From positions 3,162,001-3,226,000 of the forward strand of contig CM066291.1 in NCBI GenBank assembly GCA_033816765.1: a stretch of DNA of 64,000 nucleotides, in the 5' to 3' direction. The first letter of the stretch is position 1; the number at the start of each line of letters is the position of its first letter. The notes beneath the pieces were generated by a model. The model ran no database searches. It worked only from the letters and a program-made list of their open reading frames with translations, and had not been told where the DNA came from. A program made the position numbers and the translations under genes. This DNA comes from Nothopassalora personata. Lineage: Eukaryota; Ascomycota; Dothideomycetes; Mycosphaerellales; Mycosphaerellaceae. Below are positions 24,351-35,500 of this stretch, piece by piece.

Positions 24351-24475
24351 TACGGAGTTCACTTCCCTTAGGCATGTGTTACATATGCCCTTTAGTTTAT
24401 TAAGCCGATTCGGTTATCTAGACTTTACTTTATAGGGTGTTCTTACCTTAGTTAGACCTCAGTTAGTAGAGTCAC

Positions 24476-24501
24476 ATTTACCGGTCCCGGGACCGGTAAA
24501 T
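24476..24501. promoter_or_regulatory. G2 26-bp palindrome, internal copy 3 (A)
   Basis: The same perfect 26-bp palindrome, here in the spacer after integrase and about 500 bp before the third ORF. Flanking sequence is unrelated to that around 20661. Confidence 0.85.
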
Positions 24502-24999
24502 CGGATTACGTAATAACGTAGCATGCCCCTACTAAATGCTCACCTAGGTAGTCACTAGCACTGGTTTTCGGTTACATACAGGGTTATCGGACCTTCAGTA
24601 TAACCTTAATAGTACTACTCTTACTACTTATAAGACCGGTCTCGGCGCTACTGCCTTACAACGGTTATAGGGACATACGCTAAGAGGCATACTTAAGCGT
24701 AGCTCTTTACCTACTACTTCCTCTCCTTTTCTTTAAATACTAGTACATCCTTACCGACAACTAGAGCTACTAACACATCCATCTACTACTACACACATTA
24801 GACGGTTCTTTAGTCTCTCTCTCTCTTTACGACCTTAACCTTCTTTAAAGCCCCTACCCTAACACTAAGCTTTTAAAGCTTACTATTACTCTAGAGTAGC
24901 ACCACGAGATAGCTAGCTCTTACGATCTTACTAATAGCGACTCCTAGTTATTATAGCTTTAGCTAGTCTATCGTTACGCCCGGCTAGCTTAAGCATAGC
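24502..24999 (+). promoter_or_regulatory. Spacer between integrase and ORF3, possible internal promoter
   Basis: Non-coding in appearance, with CT-rich tracts (CTCTCTCTCTC near 24810) of the sort seen in fungal promoters and 5' UTRs, plus CTTTAAATACTAG near 24732. It may drive ORF3 separately from the LTR. This is inference from composition only. Confidence 0.35.
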
Positions 25000-27900
25000 G
25001 CTTACTAGTACTATTACTAGGCTTACCCGCCTACCTTAGACCTTGTTCGAGTCTCTTCGCCTACCGGACAACGTTAAACATGTCCTTACTAACACGAATA
25101 CGCCGAAGTCCGCCGCTAATGTTATGTTCCGAGAGCTCAGTCCTTAGAAGCGGGTTAAGGTATTAAAGGACTTCTATAAGGGCTTCGAGAAGGTGTTTGA
25201 AGATTACTCCGTCTAGGTTGACCTATTTTTCGAGGAAGTAGAGAGCGGCATAGGTAAGAGCTACTAGGATGAATTCCTTAGTAATAAGAAGCTCGATGTC
25301 TTATTTCCTATCGTCGGTAAGATTCGTAAGACCGGTTTAGAGATTCGTAACCGAGAGAAGACTCTTCGAGCTACGCTTACCCGCTACTAGCTATAGTAGA
25401 TAGATAATAAGATTCTTAATCGACGCGTTATCTCCGAGCTTTGTAGTACTAATAGCGGGCGCCGCTAGTTCACGGCCTTTATTAACAAGTACCTAGATTA
25501 CAGTAGGGCTGTTAATAGAATCTAGAGGGCACTAATCTAGCGTATAAGGATCGGCCGCAAGGGCATAGATCGCAAGCGAATTCTAGAGCCTAGTAATCTT
25601 ACCCGGTACGATAGGGAGGCTAAAGCACGCAGCATTAATCCACAATCGGCTAAGAGTAGGGAGATTATTAGAAGACACCGCCTAGCCGTCTATAAGGATA
25701 GCCTTCTATACTTTATAGAGGGTACTATTACTAAGAAGTCCGCGTCCCTAGAGGACAGTATAGATTAACCTAGACCATCTAGCTAGTAATAGCTACGTTA
25801 GCTACTACCGGGTAGTAAAGGTAAAGGACGTGTAAAGAGTACTACGCTAACTCTACTACTAGCTTCTACCTAGCCTACAGTCCTATCGAGAGGCGGTCGT
25901 AAGTCGAGTCGACTTAAGCAGCTCCGTATAGGCGAGAGTATAGGTAAAGGCATAACTACGCCTACTCGATCCTCGCCTAACCGAACGCTAGATAGCGTAC
26001 CTATACGCGAGGGCAGTCCGCTAGGTACACCGGTTAGTACCCTACGATCCACTCCGGCCCTAACTAAGAATAGCAATCCGATACTTACTATATTACCTTC
26101 GGCTATAATTAGGGATGTATTAGTCTTTAAAGATTAGATCCTACAAGAAGACGAGGCCCTCCGGATTAAGCGCGCTAACTGCACCTACAATAAGCGGTAC
26201 TGTAGCATTAAGTTTAGAAACTCGATTAATGTAGATAGCATTAACTAGCTACCTAAGTACCGGATGGCGGGCCTTAAGATGCTCGAATATGCTGTCTCGG
26301 ACGTTCTTAAGAGGGATAGTAAGGTTAGCGCTATAATGTGCGATTAGTATGTTCGAGATTTCTACTATAAGGCTCTCTACTTCGTTACGAATCCCGGTAT
26401 TACCGCTAATACCCTATGTGAGCGCGCGCTTAAGGTCTAAGACTAGCTCTTTAAAGGTAAGAGTTTTTCAGCTATTAAGGTAAAGAATGGGTTGTGGTTT
26501 TGCCCTAATAAGCGTAGTTAGAAGACTGTTAACCCGCTTAGCTACCTCCGCGTTCGAGGCAAAATCGGTACTACGAGTAGTATCGTTACGTATACTAACT
26601 ATAACTAGATCCTCGATAAATTTGGCATTAATAAAGCTAACTAAGCCGATCTTAATAGTACCGGTACCTACATTAATAGTAACATGCTATACTAGTATAA
26701 TAACGCTAAACTAGTACCGCGGGTTAAATTAGTTAGAGAAATAATAAGTCGAGAATTCGACGTGTACCGATAGTACCTACGAGAATTGAATAAGGTTAGT
26801 AACGGCGGCGTCTACTAGAACATGTAGTATTCTCTAAGCTAATAGATCATGCAACAAGACCCCGGGCTATAGCTCTTATAAGTGGCGCTACACCCTTAAC
26901 ACTGTACTCGGTTTATCTCCTTCCCTAGGCCTACGATTTTTAGCTTTAATAGGGCTTATTAGGGGGGTAACGCGAACACTATAGTACAGTATGCTAGGGT
27001 CGACTTAAACCTCGAAATTGAAAACTACTAGACTAGCAACCGGCTTAACATGCTATACTCTCTTAACTTAGAGGGCACTAGTAGGCCGGAGTTTTTATAC
27101 GGTTTTTATAAGAAAGGGAATACTAGAGAATTCATCTAGTAGTACTAGAATAACGACTGTATAGAAGACGGCCGATTTAAGCGTTTCTTCTCGGTTAGGG
27201 TCTAGAATTACCTAAGCAAGAACAGTATTAGCTAGTTTAGAGAGGACCTAAGCGCTAGGCAAATGCGGGTGACCACTGTAGGCGTTCTAATGAGGTAGGC
27301 CCTACACAAGAGGACACTACGTTAGATTAACCCTTACTTTGTCGAGATCCGCGACGATAACTATCTTAAACTCTAGAGGAGCTAGAGCATGCACTAGGTA
27401 ATGGACCTCTATCGTAACTTTAAGACGCTAAGTAAGAGCGCTATAGGATTTAAGTATCGAAGCCTAGTACCCGGCTATCCTTTTCCTACGGCCGTACACC
27501 TTAGTAGCATTAGCCCTCTGTCCGATGCCCTAGCGGGTTTAAAGTCTTAGAACGATAACGAAGTCATCCTTAATACTAGGAGGTGGCTTAATGCTACGGT
27601 CCGCCTAAACTCGGAGCTCTTCTGTAAGAAGATGCATGATTAGCGCGTCCGAGCTATAAAGTTAATAGATAAGTAGCTTAGCTTAGTCACTACTCTCGAG
27701 TAGATGTGCTTTATAAGCGAAGGGCGTAATGAGAGCTTCTTCCGCAACTACTATAGGAACTTCACTAACTAGCTACTTAGGGACGCGTCTAGTAAGACTA
27801 GTATTGGCTACGACAACGAGTAGGTCTAGATAAAGGAGTTATGTAAGACTAAGTAGAACTAAGTAGTTAGTACAGGTCTATAGGCTCCTAGTTTCTAGTT

Positions 27901-28130
27901 GATTTCCGGCTATAGCTATAGCCTATAGGGTTCTAGTTCTAATTCTAGTTCTAATTCTAGTTCTAATTCTAGTTCTAATTCTAGTTCTAATTCTAGTTCT
28001 AATTCTTTGGGTACAGGTGCTTCTAGTCCTTAGATCTTACTTATTTCTTATAGTTACTTATCTTCCCTTAACTCACTTTCTAGCTACGCGATGGACTCGT
28101 CTTTAGATCTATTAGGTTACTAGTACTGAC
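25000..28130 (+). pseudogene. G2-A ORF3, long unrecognised ORF downstream of integrase
   Basis: A single frame of about 1,040 codons stays open from about 25000 to 28130 if TAG/TAA are read as RIP-lost Gln/Trp; genuine TGA stops are absent. Readable blocks are VMFRELSP-KRVKVLKDFY, EVESGIGKSY, LFPIVGKIRKTGLEIRNREK, a Ser/Arg/Thr-rich linker near 25850-26050, cysteine-bearing NCTYNKRYCSIKF and GLWFCPNKRS, VPGYPFPTAVHLSSISPLSD, CFISEGRNESFFRNYYRN, and an SSSN repeat near the C-terminus. It matches no retroelement domain I know (not env, chromodomain or dUTPase). The reverse copy at 53070-56170 keeps the same frame. The start codon is uncertain. Confidence 0.6.
27931..28006 (+). repeat. 12-bp tandem repeat in ORF3
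   Basis: About six units of TTCTAGTTCTAA, encoding a Ser-Ser-Ser-Asn run. The equivalent at 53190-53290 in copy B has a different unit number and sequence (ATTAGAACTAGC-type), so the array is length-variable while staying in frame. Confidence 0.85.
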
Positions 28131-28494
28131 ACTTACTTGTCTTATAAATAGCGATCACATTGTTCGACCATCTAGCCCGCTCGATTAATGCTAACATAGC
28201 TGTCCATTCCCTCGCTAGTTTCGTAGCATGCGTTACTGCAGTGCGACGGATACGAGTCGCGGTTATTAACGTTATTATTACGGTCTCTATTAGAAGGATC
28301 CTTTCGATCTTTACAAACTATCGCTAGTAGGCCCTAGGACTGCCTAACATCTTATATGTTAAGCTAAATAGTAGGGTAAGCTATTGTACTACTATAAGAC
28401 CACCTTAGCTTATAGCGACTAACTAAGCTACCTATAATGCCCGGGCTTACTACTTTAGAACCTAAGGACAGGTTCGTAATAGGGGAGGATATAT

Positions 28495-28870
28495 TAACGA
28501 CTAATTGGTTGTGTTAACCTTAGGTTTAGAGGGAGGGTTCCTTAGGTCTAACTTGCCCCTATTTCATTTAGGTTTAATTAGACATTTAGGTGAGCTAGCG
28601 GTACTAGTATAGCTATTAAGATATATACTGCGCAGTTGAGCATTGTAAGCGTAGCATTAAGGCAACAATTCAATTCAATCCATACCTCTCGAGTAGAGGG
28701 CATAGGGGTTTAGGTCCGCCAATCCTCTTGTTTTATCTAGCTACTACGGTACTCGTTACGTGACCTAATTTCACGGTCCCGGGACCGGTAAATACCTCTA
28801 CTTACATAAGCGCCGCTCTACACCACCACAACTTAGACAGGCCTACATAGGGTAGTTAGTAGACATTAAG
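28495..28870 (+). repeat. G2-A 3' LTR
   Basis: Pairs with 16207-16580. The E-box here has been mutated to GTTACGTGAC. It is preceded by AATAGGGGAGGATAT, a polypurine tract, and followed by the AATAT target duplicate at 28871. Confidence 0.8.
28768..28793. promoter_or_regulatory. G2 26-bp palindrome, LTR copy (A, 3')
   Basis: Core CGGTCCCGGGACCG intact; left arm ATTTCA imperfect, right arm GTAAAT as in the internal copies. Confidence 0.7.
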
Positions 28871-28875
28871 AATAT

Positions 28876-29070
28876 ATTCTATATATCCCTCCTCGAGCCG
28901 TACGCGGGTAGCGAGAAGGATAGAGGCACTATAGCCCTCGCTAATAAGGACGGAGAATATAAAGTAGAGGTAGTACTAGGAAAGCGTAAGTATAAGGGTA
29001 AAGTGTAGTACCTAGTGCGATAGAAGGGCTAGCTAGAAGAGTACGATAGCTAGGAGCTAGTATAAGGACT
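28876..29070 (+). pseudogene. G1 pol C-terminus with chromodomain
   Basis: Continues the pol frame cut at 16206: FYISLLEPYAGSEKDRGT, then EYKVEVVLGKRKYKGKV-YLVR-KG-LEEYDS-EL, a chromodomain of the kind that targets chromoviruses to heterochromatin. Trp and Gln codons have become TAG. Confidence 0.85.
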
Positions 29071-29994
29071 CGCGAATACTACGCGTATAGTAGCTAAATA
29101 TAAGGCGTTAGCGAAGACGGTGTAAGCCGGCGGAAGGATCCGTAAAGGCTACGCGTATAGTAGCCGAATATAAGGTACCTACGAAGGTAGTATAAGGCGC
29201 TAAAACAAGGGCATAGGTTATGGATTTAGGCCTTAACCCTCCGGTAGCTAGATATAAGGACCTCTACCCCGATAGTAAACTTAGCTATAACTAGTATAGA
29301 AGACACTAACCTATAGTGTCTTCTATCGGACTAAAAGGCTCGCTTACTTAGTCGAGTAAACACCCCCGATAGTAATAACATTAGAAAGGGAGGTAAGGAG
29401 AGAGAAGAGTAGAGAGAAGAGTATTTATTTTAAAAATAAACTTTTATAGGCGTACTACGGCGCTACGTAGACAGAAGATAGGCGCGTAGTAGGCGGCTAA
29501 TATACGCGGAGCGCGCAATTACTCGTTATTATCCTCCTTATTATCCTCCTTATTATACTCGCCCCGTAGGGCTAGTAGTAAGAAGGCCCTATCGGCCGTA
29601 GTAGTATCGATGTTTCTAGCCTATAGGAACTATAACTACGGTTAGTATAGGACACGTATACGACACGTATATTACTTATAGCATAGCCGAGCTCGAAGAG
29701 CCTATTAAGGGCCCTGTTCTACTCTTACTATAGAACTACGGACGTAGTAGCGGCGGCGGAGGAGGGGGTAGTAGTAGTAGAGGCGCCGGCGAAGCGTACG
29801 CGGGTGTCGCCTATACGCTTGTTCTTATAGGTAGAGAACTGCCTCTTAGCCTAGGAGGAGGTTAGCCGATTTATATAGGGAGCGATAGTACGCTATATAC
29901 GGCGAGCGTAGGGAGCGCTAGCGAGGCGTAGTACTTACCTCTAGGATCTACTCGCCTAGCTAGGCGTAGAGCTTATGCTACTAGTCTAGAGTAT
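29071..29994 (+). other. G1 3' non-coding sequence
   Basis: RIP-mutated sequence following the chromodomain of G1. It includes a GAAGACACTA/TAGTGTCTTC inverted repeat near 29298-29326 and GTATTTATTTTAAAAATAAAC near 29427. No gene recognised. It continues at 44876 after the G3 insertion. Confidence 0.5.
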
Positions 29995-29999
29995 CCTAC

Positions 30000-30161
30000 T
30001 ATAAGGGGCGGGCCCCTGTTTCTTAGTATAGGCTACGCCTATGCGTTCGGATTACTTTCCGACACCTTTTCTTCGGACAGCGTGTAACTTCCCCTTTCTT
30101 CTATATCGAACTTATTATAAACTTTATAGAACTTTAGTATATACGTCGTTTACCCGTAACA
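30000..30161 (+). repeat. G3 5' LTR
   Basis: 162 bp, matching 44709-44870. It contains ATCGAACTTA (30105-30114), complementary to the primer-binding site just inside the LTR. Confidence 0.9.
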
Positions 30162-30162
30162 T

Positions 30163-30172
30163 TAAGTTCGAT
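30163..30172 (+). promoter_or_regulatory. G3 primer-binding site, self-complementary to its LTR
   Basis: TAAGTTCGAT starts 1 nt inside the LTR and is the exact 10-nt complement of ATCGAACTTA at 30105-30114. No tRNA CCA complement is present. The 3' LTR copy of the site has been RIP-mutated to ATTGAACTTA. Confidence 0.55.
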
Positions 30173-30529
30173 CCATTCGAATTAGCTAGGTACCTACTAT
30201 TAAAGAGACGGGATACGTAATAACGTCGCCGGGTAGTAAGAACCCCGGGACTAGTGCCCCGAATAAAAACTTCTAACTTATACTTTAGTAACTATACTAG
30301 CGATAGGAAGAGATATAAGCCGAGTTAATTGCAACGCGCGCCGCTTTAAAAGAATCGGAAGACGCTCGACGTTAGTTAATACCTATAGTCTCGCTACTAG
30401 TTTATAATAAGACGACTACTAGTGACCTAATAAGATAGCTACTATAGACGCTAAACGCCGCCGCGCCCTCGCCGCGCACCGGAGAAGAACCGTCGGGTCC
30501 TAGAGGTTAGAACCCCCCTTCCTAGGACG

Positions 30530-31470
30530 GTAAGGTAGAGACATTCCGCGATTACTTCTTAAGGTTAAAGAGCTCTTTTAGGGTGCGATCCGCCCTAAAA
30601 CCGACGCTCTCTAAGGAGTATTACTAGGATACGATTAACGACACCTTACTAGCGAGAGAGCGTACTAGGATACGGCACTTCTAGGATAAGGGAGACGGCG
30701 AACTTAGGAAGGACCCCGTTACTTTCTTTACGTAACTCGAGAAAGTCTTCGGTAATAGTAACAAGCGCGCTAAGGCCCTAGAGTAGCTTACTAAGATTAA
30801 ATATACGAACGGTTAACCTTAGTACGATTACTAGATAAAATTCGACGGACTCCTACTAAGCGCCGGCGGAGAGAACTAGAGCGACGACGCGAAGATTAGT
30901 TACTTACGTAATACCTTCTCGAACCCCGTTCGGATATACACGGCGGCTATACCGAAGAAGGAGGACTACTACGAGTTTACGGGGGAGGTCGAACGGATTA
31001 TAACTAACCTCGAGGACACGGACTAGTTTAAAATAGCCTATAAGAGGTAGAAGGATAATAATAAGGACTCTAGTACGACCGCTATAGTTACTACCCGTTC
31101 TTTTACGAGAGCGGCTAGTAGCTAGGTTAATACCGATAGTAACACTATTATAGTACTAACCCGGATAAGCGGAGGCCGCTCTAGAAGTCGTAGAGATCGG
31201 AAGGAGGATAAAGGGAGGTAGAGAGTAAAATAGGTAGACACCGCGGAGAGGGATCGTAGGCGCTAAGAATAGCTCTACTTCCGCTATAGAGCGAGCGGAC
31301 ATCGAGTAAAGGAATGCCCGTACGCCGTAGTAGTCAATCCTACTAGGATTAATACGGCCTCGGTCGCGCCGATCCTAGAGGACGACGGGTTTAAGTCAGA
31401 TCCCGAAGAGATAGGAAAAGACTAGCTCCTAGTCGAAAGCTAGAACTAGGAGATAAAGAAGCACTAGTAA
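30530..31470 (+). pseudogene. G3 gag remnant
   Basis: Frames readable through TAG give VKELFQGAIRPK-type capsid sequence, then EDYYEFTGEVERIITNLED, a Ser/Arg/Lys-rich stretch (GGRSRSRRDRKEDKGR), and a zinc knuckle LYFRYRASGHRVKECPY near 31275 in which the first two Cys have become Tyr but His and the last Cys remain. Small shifts between frames suggest indels as well as RIP. Confidence 0.65.
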
Positions 31471-32401
31471 AGGGGTGGAACGTAGTTAAGAGTTCTATAA
31501 ATAGGAATCTTATATATACCGACGTACTCCTAAACGAAAGTTACGGAACGTTTGCCCTTATCGATAAAGGATGTATATACTACGCTATAATTAACGGAGA
31601 CCTAGCGAAAGGCCTCGGTCTTACGTATGTTAGTAACGAGAGCCGTAAGGCTATAGGGTTTACGAAGGCGATACGGAACTCGATCGAAGGAGTAGTCGCC
31701 TTCCGTATAGAAACTGCCGGGATCTACTAGGTAGTTTATGCTTACGTCGTGCCTAATCTAGACTTCCCTATAATCCTAGGGAACCCGTAGAAGGCGCATA
31801 ACTAGATCCGGACTACGCCTAAAAAGCGCCGGTACTACTATAGCTTAGTAAAGAAATAGGTACCCGAAGGACGTAACTACGAAGAACACGAGTCGGGTAA
31901 GCGTTTCGCTACGATTGCCGCGGTAACCGTAGAAGATATTAAGAAAGCCCTTAGTAAGAAGGAGCCGCCTACGCGAGAGGAACTTAAGAAGGGCTTACCT
32001 CTAGAACTTTAGGATATATTACCGCTATTTTCTACTAGGGGAGCTAATAAACTAGCTCCATACCGCGGCAACCTTAACTATAAGATTAAGATACGGACGA
32101 AAGCCGACGGAAGCCCGGAACCATTGCCCTAGGGACCGCTCTACAGCATGTCTAAAGACGAGCTGCTTATCCTCCGGAAGTTACTAACGGAACTATAGCG
32201 TAAGGGTTATATTCGCCCTTCTACCTTAGAAGCGGCGGCTCCCGTCTTATTTATAAGGAAGCCCGGGGGAGGACTTAGGTTCTACTATAATTATAGAGTA
32301 TTAAACTCGATTACTAAGTAGGACCGTTATCCGCTACTATTAATCCCGGAAACTATTCGGAACCTAACGGGCGCTAGATAGATTACGAAGGTTAACGTTA
32401 T

Positions 32402-32584
32402 TGTAAGGGCGCGCGTACCAAAGGGTCCGAATGAGATAGTTGTTGTTCTACGAAGCTATGAAAGAGGAGCGCGAGGCGCGGCGGGTACTTAAGCTAACGC
32501 CAAGCCGCTAGTCCCGATGCAGAAGGTCCGAGGTTCACCCGGGACGACGCATCGTCAGTGAAGGGTCGCGGGCTGCCCGTGACA
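32402..32584 (-). repeat. G4 3' LTR
   Basis: 183 bp, identical by eye to 39528-39710. The pol frame ends inside it at 32494. Confidence 0.95.
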
Positions 32585-35500
32585 GTACCCCCCCTCTCAA
32601 AAGTCGCCTCAGTCCTCTGAGCGTGTCGCTCCTTCATTCGTTTATTCACTTGCTCCGTCTTGTGTGGCCACTTGTCACCTTTGCCTGTCGAGCTCCATAA
32701 CCGTGCAAACGTCCAGTCATCCTCCAGATCGTCGTCCATCTCCTTCACTGCAATCTCCGCGTCGCACATCTCTTTCGCTGCGGTGTCTGCTTTAGACTCG
32801 CATTGCTTGGCTAGCTGGCCCGACCTAGACCTAAGTCTGTCTTCGGCGGACACTCGCGTCTGATCCTTGTGACTAAGGTTGGGTATCATTGCAGGCTCTG
32901 CAGGTCTCACCAAAGCATCGGTACAACTGCCTGTGCTATCGCAGAGCTGAGGACGGCTGGCGCCGGTGACCTCAGTTGTGACGACGGGCTGTCTCGTAAC
33001 CTGGTCAGTGCAGCGGTGCGTGGTGAACATGCGCTGACCCGATTCCATCAGAGGCAAGGCTCCGGCTGGCTCAATCGTGACGGTGTCTTGCTTGACCCTG
33101 ATCGTGTTGAGTCCGAGCACCTCATTGTCTGGTGGGGACCAGTCGGATGGAGCTGCAAAGCCTGCAGGTGTGGATAACTCCGGCCGGTTATGGTGAAAGT
33201 CTGCAAGAGCGGCGGCTGCTTTCACAAGCAAGTCCTCAGCTGGTTGCCAGGTTTCTCCATCTTCCATATCCTGATATCCTGTCCAGCGCACCTTGTACCA
33301 AGTGTCCACGTTGCGCTTCTTTCCTTTCTTCACCTTGCCAGCCCTCTTGCGGGTGTACATGTCTAAGATCTTGTCCACCTCGTATTCGAGTGTTGGTGCG
33401 GTAACGTCTGCTGCAGCTTCGGCTTCTCTCGTGTCTGGTTCAATCGTGATGGCTGGGGGTGGCGCCAGCCGTTGTCCCTCGAGCGGTAGGAGATCGGGGC
33501 TGTCAGCGCGCTGAAGTAGTGACGTGTGAAAGCAATTGTCTAGTCCTGCAAGGGCATCAGACAGGTTCAGCTTATATGATAGCTTCGCCGGCATAACCTC
33601 CGTGATCTGGTATGGGCCGGCGTACTTGCGGTCGAGCTTCTTCGACGGTCGTGTCGTGCGGATGTTCTTCGTGCTCAGATACACCCAGTCGCCAACCTTG
33701 TAGTCTGGCGAGATGCTGCGGTGCCTGTTTGCTGCTTCCGCTTGAAGTGCTTGTGACATTCGCATGTTCTCTTGAAGGTTGCGATGCAGCTCACAGATCC
33801 GTCGGGCGAACGCCTCAGCTGATTTGCTGTCGAGTCGCTGGATAGTCGTGAGGTTACGGTCTTTACCGGCTTGCAGATCAATGCGCTCGGTGAACTCGGG
33901 GTTGTAGCCTAGGTTGGCGTAGAATGGTGACACACCCGTAGTCTCTGACACGTGGTTGTTCATTGCAAATTGGGCCAGGGGGAGCCATTCTGCCCAGTCA
34001 CTCTGCGACTCATTGATGAAGGCTCGTAGGTACTGCTCCATTGCCTGGTTAGTACGTTCTGACTGCCCATCGGTCTGGGGGTGATAGGAAGAACTCAGCT
34101 TCCTCTCTGTGCGGAGCATCTTGCACAGGCGTTTCCAGAAGGTGGCTATGAACTGCTTGCCGCGATCTGAAGTGATAGTGTCAGGGAAGCCGTGTCGGCA
34201 AAAGACGTGCTTGAGGAACAACCTTGCAGCGTTCTGCGCTGTCATAGCGCCAATAGGTATCAGTTCCACTTCCTTCGTGAGCCTGTCTGTGACAGTCATG
34301 ATGTTAGTGTAGGTCATGCCGTCGAGTTCGCTCGGTGGCAGGTCGACTACGAAGTCTACTGCGATGTGTTGCCATGGTCTTTCTGGTACCGAAAGTGGGT
34401 GCAGCAAACCCGGTGGCTGGGTGTGCAGAGATTTCGTCGTGCGACAAGGCCGGCAATTGCCGGTGTACCTGCGCACTGACCGTGCCAAGCCAGGCCAGTA
34501 GAATTCACGTGCCACGAGCTCGTAGGTGCGTGCTCTGCCTGGGTGTCCTGCGGCTGGCGGGTCATGGTTCATTCGGATAATGCGAGTGCGCAGTGTTCGA
34601 TCATCCGGCACCCACAGGCTCCATCCACCATACTGATTGCGTACGTACAGTAGATCACCTTCTACTTTGCAGTGCACTGGGTGCACCTTAGCCTTCTGAA
34701 GCAGTGTAGGGATGGCATCCCCCTTCTGCAGTGTCTTGATTGCTGCATTCAACTCTGTATCCACGGCATAGGCTGTTGTCATGCGGTATTCGAGTTCGGC
34801 TTCTCGTATTGCGTCCTGGACCGACTCCGCCTGCGGCTCGGCAGCAGTGGCTGCTGTTCGTGTGAACTCTGTGGCTTCTAGGTTCAGTGGTGTAGTCTCC
34901 TCAGCTACGTCCTCTATAGTTGCGCGCATCGAGTCGATCTTAAGGAATCGCTCAGGCGGCAGCAACGTCTGGTGCTGATGCTGATTACGCGGATCGTCCA
35001 CCCCCTGCGGAAGGTCCTGGCTGCGTCTCGTGAGGCTGTCAGGTTTCGTTCCCTGGACACCTGGTCGATATATGATTCGAAAGTTGAACTGTGACAGGAA
35101 TTCAGCCCAGCGCGCTTGGCGCCTGTTTAGCTGCTTCGTGGTCATGAAGTACTCGAGGTTCTTGTGATCAGTGAACACCTTGACTGGTTCAATAGTGTCA
35201 TCGTCACCCTCACAGGCCAGCTCTGGCCGCCATTCCTCAAAAGCCTTAATGATTGCCAAAAGCTCCTTGTCATAGATTTCGTAATTGCACTCTTGCGGGC
35301 TTAGCTTCTTCGAGTAGAACGCGACAGGATGCAGTACTCCGTTCTCATCGTATTGCGACAACACGCCTGCGTTGACGAAGTCGGAGGAGTCCGTTTCGAC
35401 AACCGTCTGTCGCCCTGGCACGTAGTGCGCAAGCATCCCAGCTTTGCTAAATGCCGCCTTTAGTGCATCAAATGCCCGCTGACACTCTGGTGTCCAGTTG

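Larger units (their letters stand above)
16207..28870 (+). mobile_element. G2 element copy A, complete LTR retrotransposon with an extra long ORF
   Basis: LTRs of about 375 bp (16207-16580 and 28495-28870) flank a large interior. The element sits inside the G1 pol frame between duplicated AATAT (16202-16206 and 28871-28875); removing it restores RIYNIFYISLLEP across the junction. The interior holds a short-repeat leader, gag-protease, RT-RNase H-integrase, a spacer, and a third frame of about 1,000 codons. A polypurine tract AGGGGAGGA adjoins the 3' LTR. A 760-bp retroposon interrupts it at 18952-19711; without it the element is about 11.9 kb, unusually long for Ty3/Gypsy. No chromodomain is seen. 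RIP is clear but less complete than in G1 and G3. Confidence 0.85.

Noticed and set aside
27931..28006. Tandem array as a CRISPR-like repeat
   Set aside because: Units are contiguous 12-bp direct repeats without spacers, in a eukaryotic element.
12000..31400. Dense in-frame TAG codons as a sign of stop-codon reassignment
   Set aside because: TAG and TAA sit at former Gln and Trp positions together with Cys-to-Tyr and similar CpA-to-TpA changes, and host genes use normal stops. RIP explains all of it.
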